6,746 bases of DNA from Dehalococcoidia bacterium (GTDB lineage Bacteria; Chloroflexota; Dehalococcoidia; JACVQG01; JAHKAY01), in the NCBI GenBank assembly GCA_030740315.1, contig JASLXN010000084.1, forward strand, positions 1 to 6,746, given 5' to 3'. Both the position numbers and the translations under genes were made by a program. Positions 6,499-6,746 of the stretch are shown here, piece by piece; within the stretch, counting starts at the first letter, position 1, and every line of letters begins with the position of its first letter. The notes under the pieces were generated by a model. That model was not told the DNA's origin and searched no databases. It worked only from the letters and a program-made list of their open reading frames with translations.

Positions 6499-6746
6499 AT
6501 GGCCGTAGCTGGAATAGATGTAGGTAGCCTAACCACCAAGGTGGTGGTGATGGATAACGGAAATATTCTGGGAAAGGTCGTAGACCTCAGCTCGGAAGAA
6601 GTAGAAATCAGCGCCAAGCGGGCACTGGAGGAGGCACTGAAGCAGGCGGGGCTAAAAAAGGAGGACCTGACCGGCATCGTAGCCACAGGCGCCGGGCGCA
6701 AGTCCATCAGCTTTGCTACCGGGCAGAAGACCACAATGTCCTGCCT
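6499..6746 (+). CDS. Acyl-CoA dehydratase activase (ASKHA ATPase, HgdC/BcrA/BcrD family), partial
   Basis: The first 82 codons of an open frame run off the window end. The N-terminus MAVAGIDVGSLTTKVVVMD carries the phosphate-1 loop (GIDVGSLTTK, residues 5-14) of the BadF/BadG/BcrA/BcrD/HgdC ATPase family. It is followed by VATGAGRKSISFATGQKTTM at 61-80, the counterpart of the family's TGYGR segment, with A for the usual Y, and then SC at 81-82. Family members are homodimers or heterodimers with a bridging [4Fe-4S] cluster. They use ATP hydrolysis to lower the potential of an electron from ferredoxin or flavodoxin and pass it to the dehydratase or reductase core. The cluster cysteines and phosphate-2 motif lie beyond the window, so I cannot say whether it is HgdC-like (one activator) or the first of a BcrA/BcrD-like pair. 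Its place just after the three catalytic genes matches its role. Confidence 0.9.
   Translation, partial: MAVAGIDVGSLTTKVVVMDNGNILGKVVDLSSEEVEISAKRALEEALKQAGLKKEDLTGIVATGAGRKSISFATGQKTTMSC

Noticed and set aside
6483..6734. Minus-strand frame of 83 codons at the window end
   Set aside because: It covers the activator gene on the other strand, whose GIDVGSLTTK motif and strong ribosome-binding site establish the true coding strand.
1..6746. CRISPR array, insertion sequence, tRNA or rRNA
   Set aside because: No spaced direct repeats, transposase-like frames, terminal inverted repeats or tRNA/rRNA-like segments were seen. The only notable repeat is the 32-bp match between the dehydratase paralogs.

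Overview
The window reads as chromosomal DNA from a GC-rich anaerobic bacterium. The main evidence is an operon of oxygen-sensitive, radical-type CoA-ester enzymes of the 2-hydroxyacyl-CoA dehydratase / benzoyl-CoA reductase family. I cannot fix the taxon from sequence alone. Gene content and style (strong Shine-Dalgarno sites, high GC) would suit an anaerobic Chloroflexota (Dehalococcoidia-like) or Desulfobacterota genome, but this is inference.

Layout. Two divergent transcription units face away from a promoter region at about 2491-2671. On the minus strand lies meaB (2490 down to 1516), encoding the GTPase chaperone of B12-dependent acyl-CoA mutases. Directly behind it, 16 nt away, is a decayed FAD-dependent dehydrogenase of the COG2509 type (about 1499 down to 80), broken by two in-frame TAG codons and three frame changes. 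On the plus strand is a tight operon: a HgdB/BcrC-like subunit (2672-3829), two paralogous BcrB/HgdA-like subunits (3914-5182 and 5182-6465, overlapping by one base), and the start of an ASKHA-type ATPase activator (6499 to the window edge). Bases 1-79 show no gene I can support.

How the genes may work together. In this enzyme family the activator hydrolyses ATP to push one low-potential electron from ferredoxin onto an iron-sulfur cluster of the catalytic subunits. These then form a ketyl radical on a CoA-thioester, causing either dehydration (2-hydroxyacyl-CoA) or ring reduction (benzoyl-CoA). The usual catalytic core is a heterodimer of two related subunits. Here three catalytic-type genes are in line, two of them clear duplicates of each other, which suggests a heterotrimer, alternative dimers, or two substrate specificities. 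MeaB next door fits CoA-ester carbon flow through a B12 mutase, but no mutase gene is in the window.

The most notable points are the three-gene dehydratase core, the pair of well-formed divergent promoters that also settle the meaB start, the corrected GTG start of the second dehydratase gene, and the localised decay of the FAD dehydrogenase.
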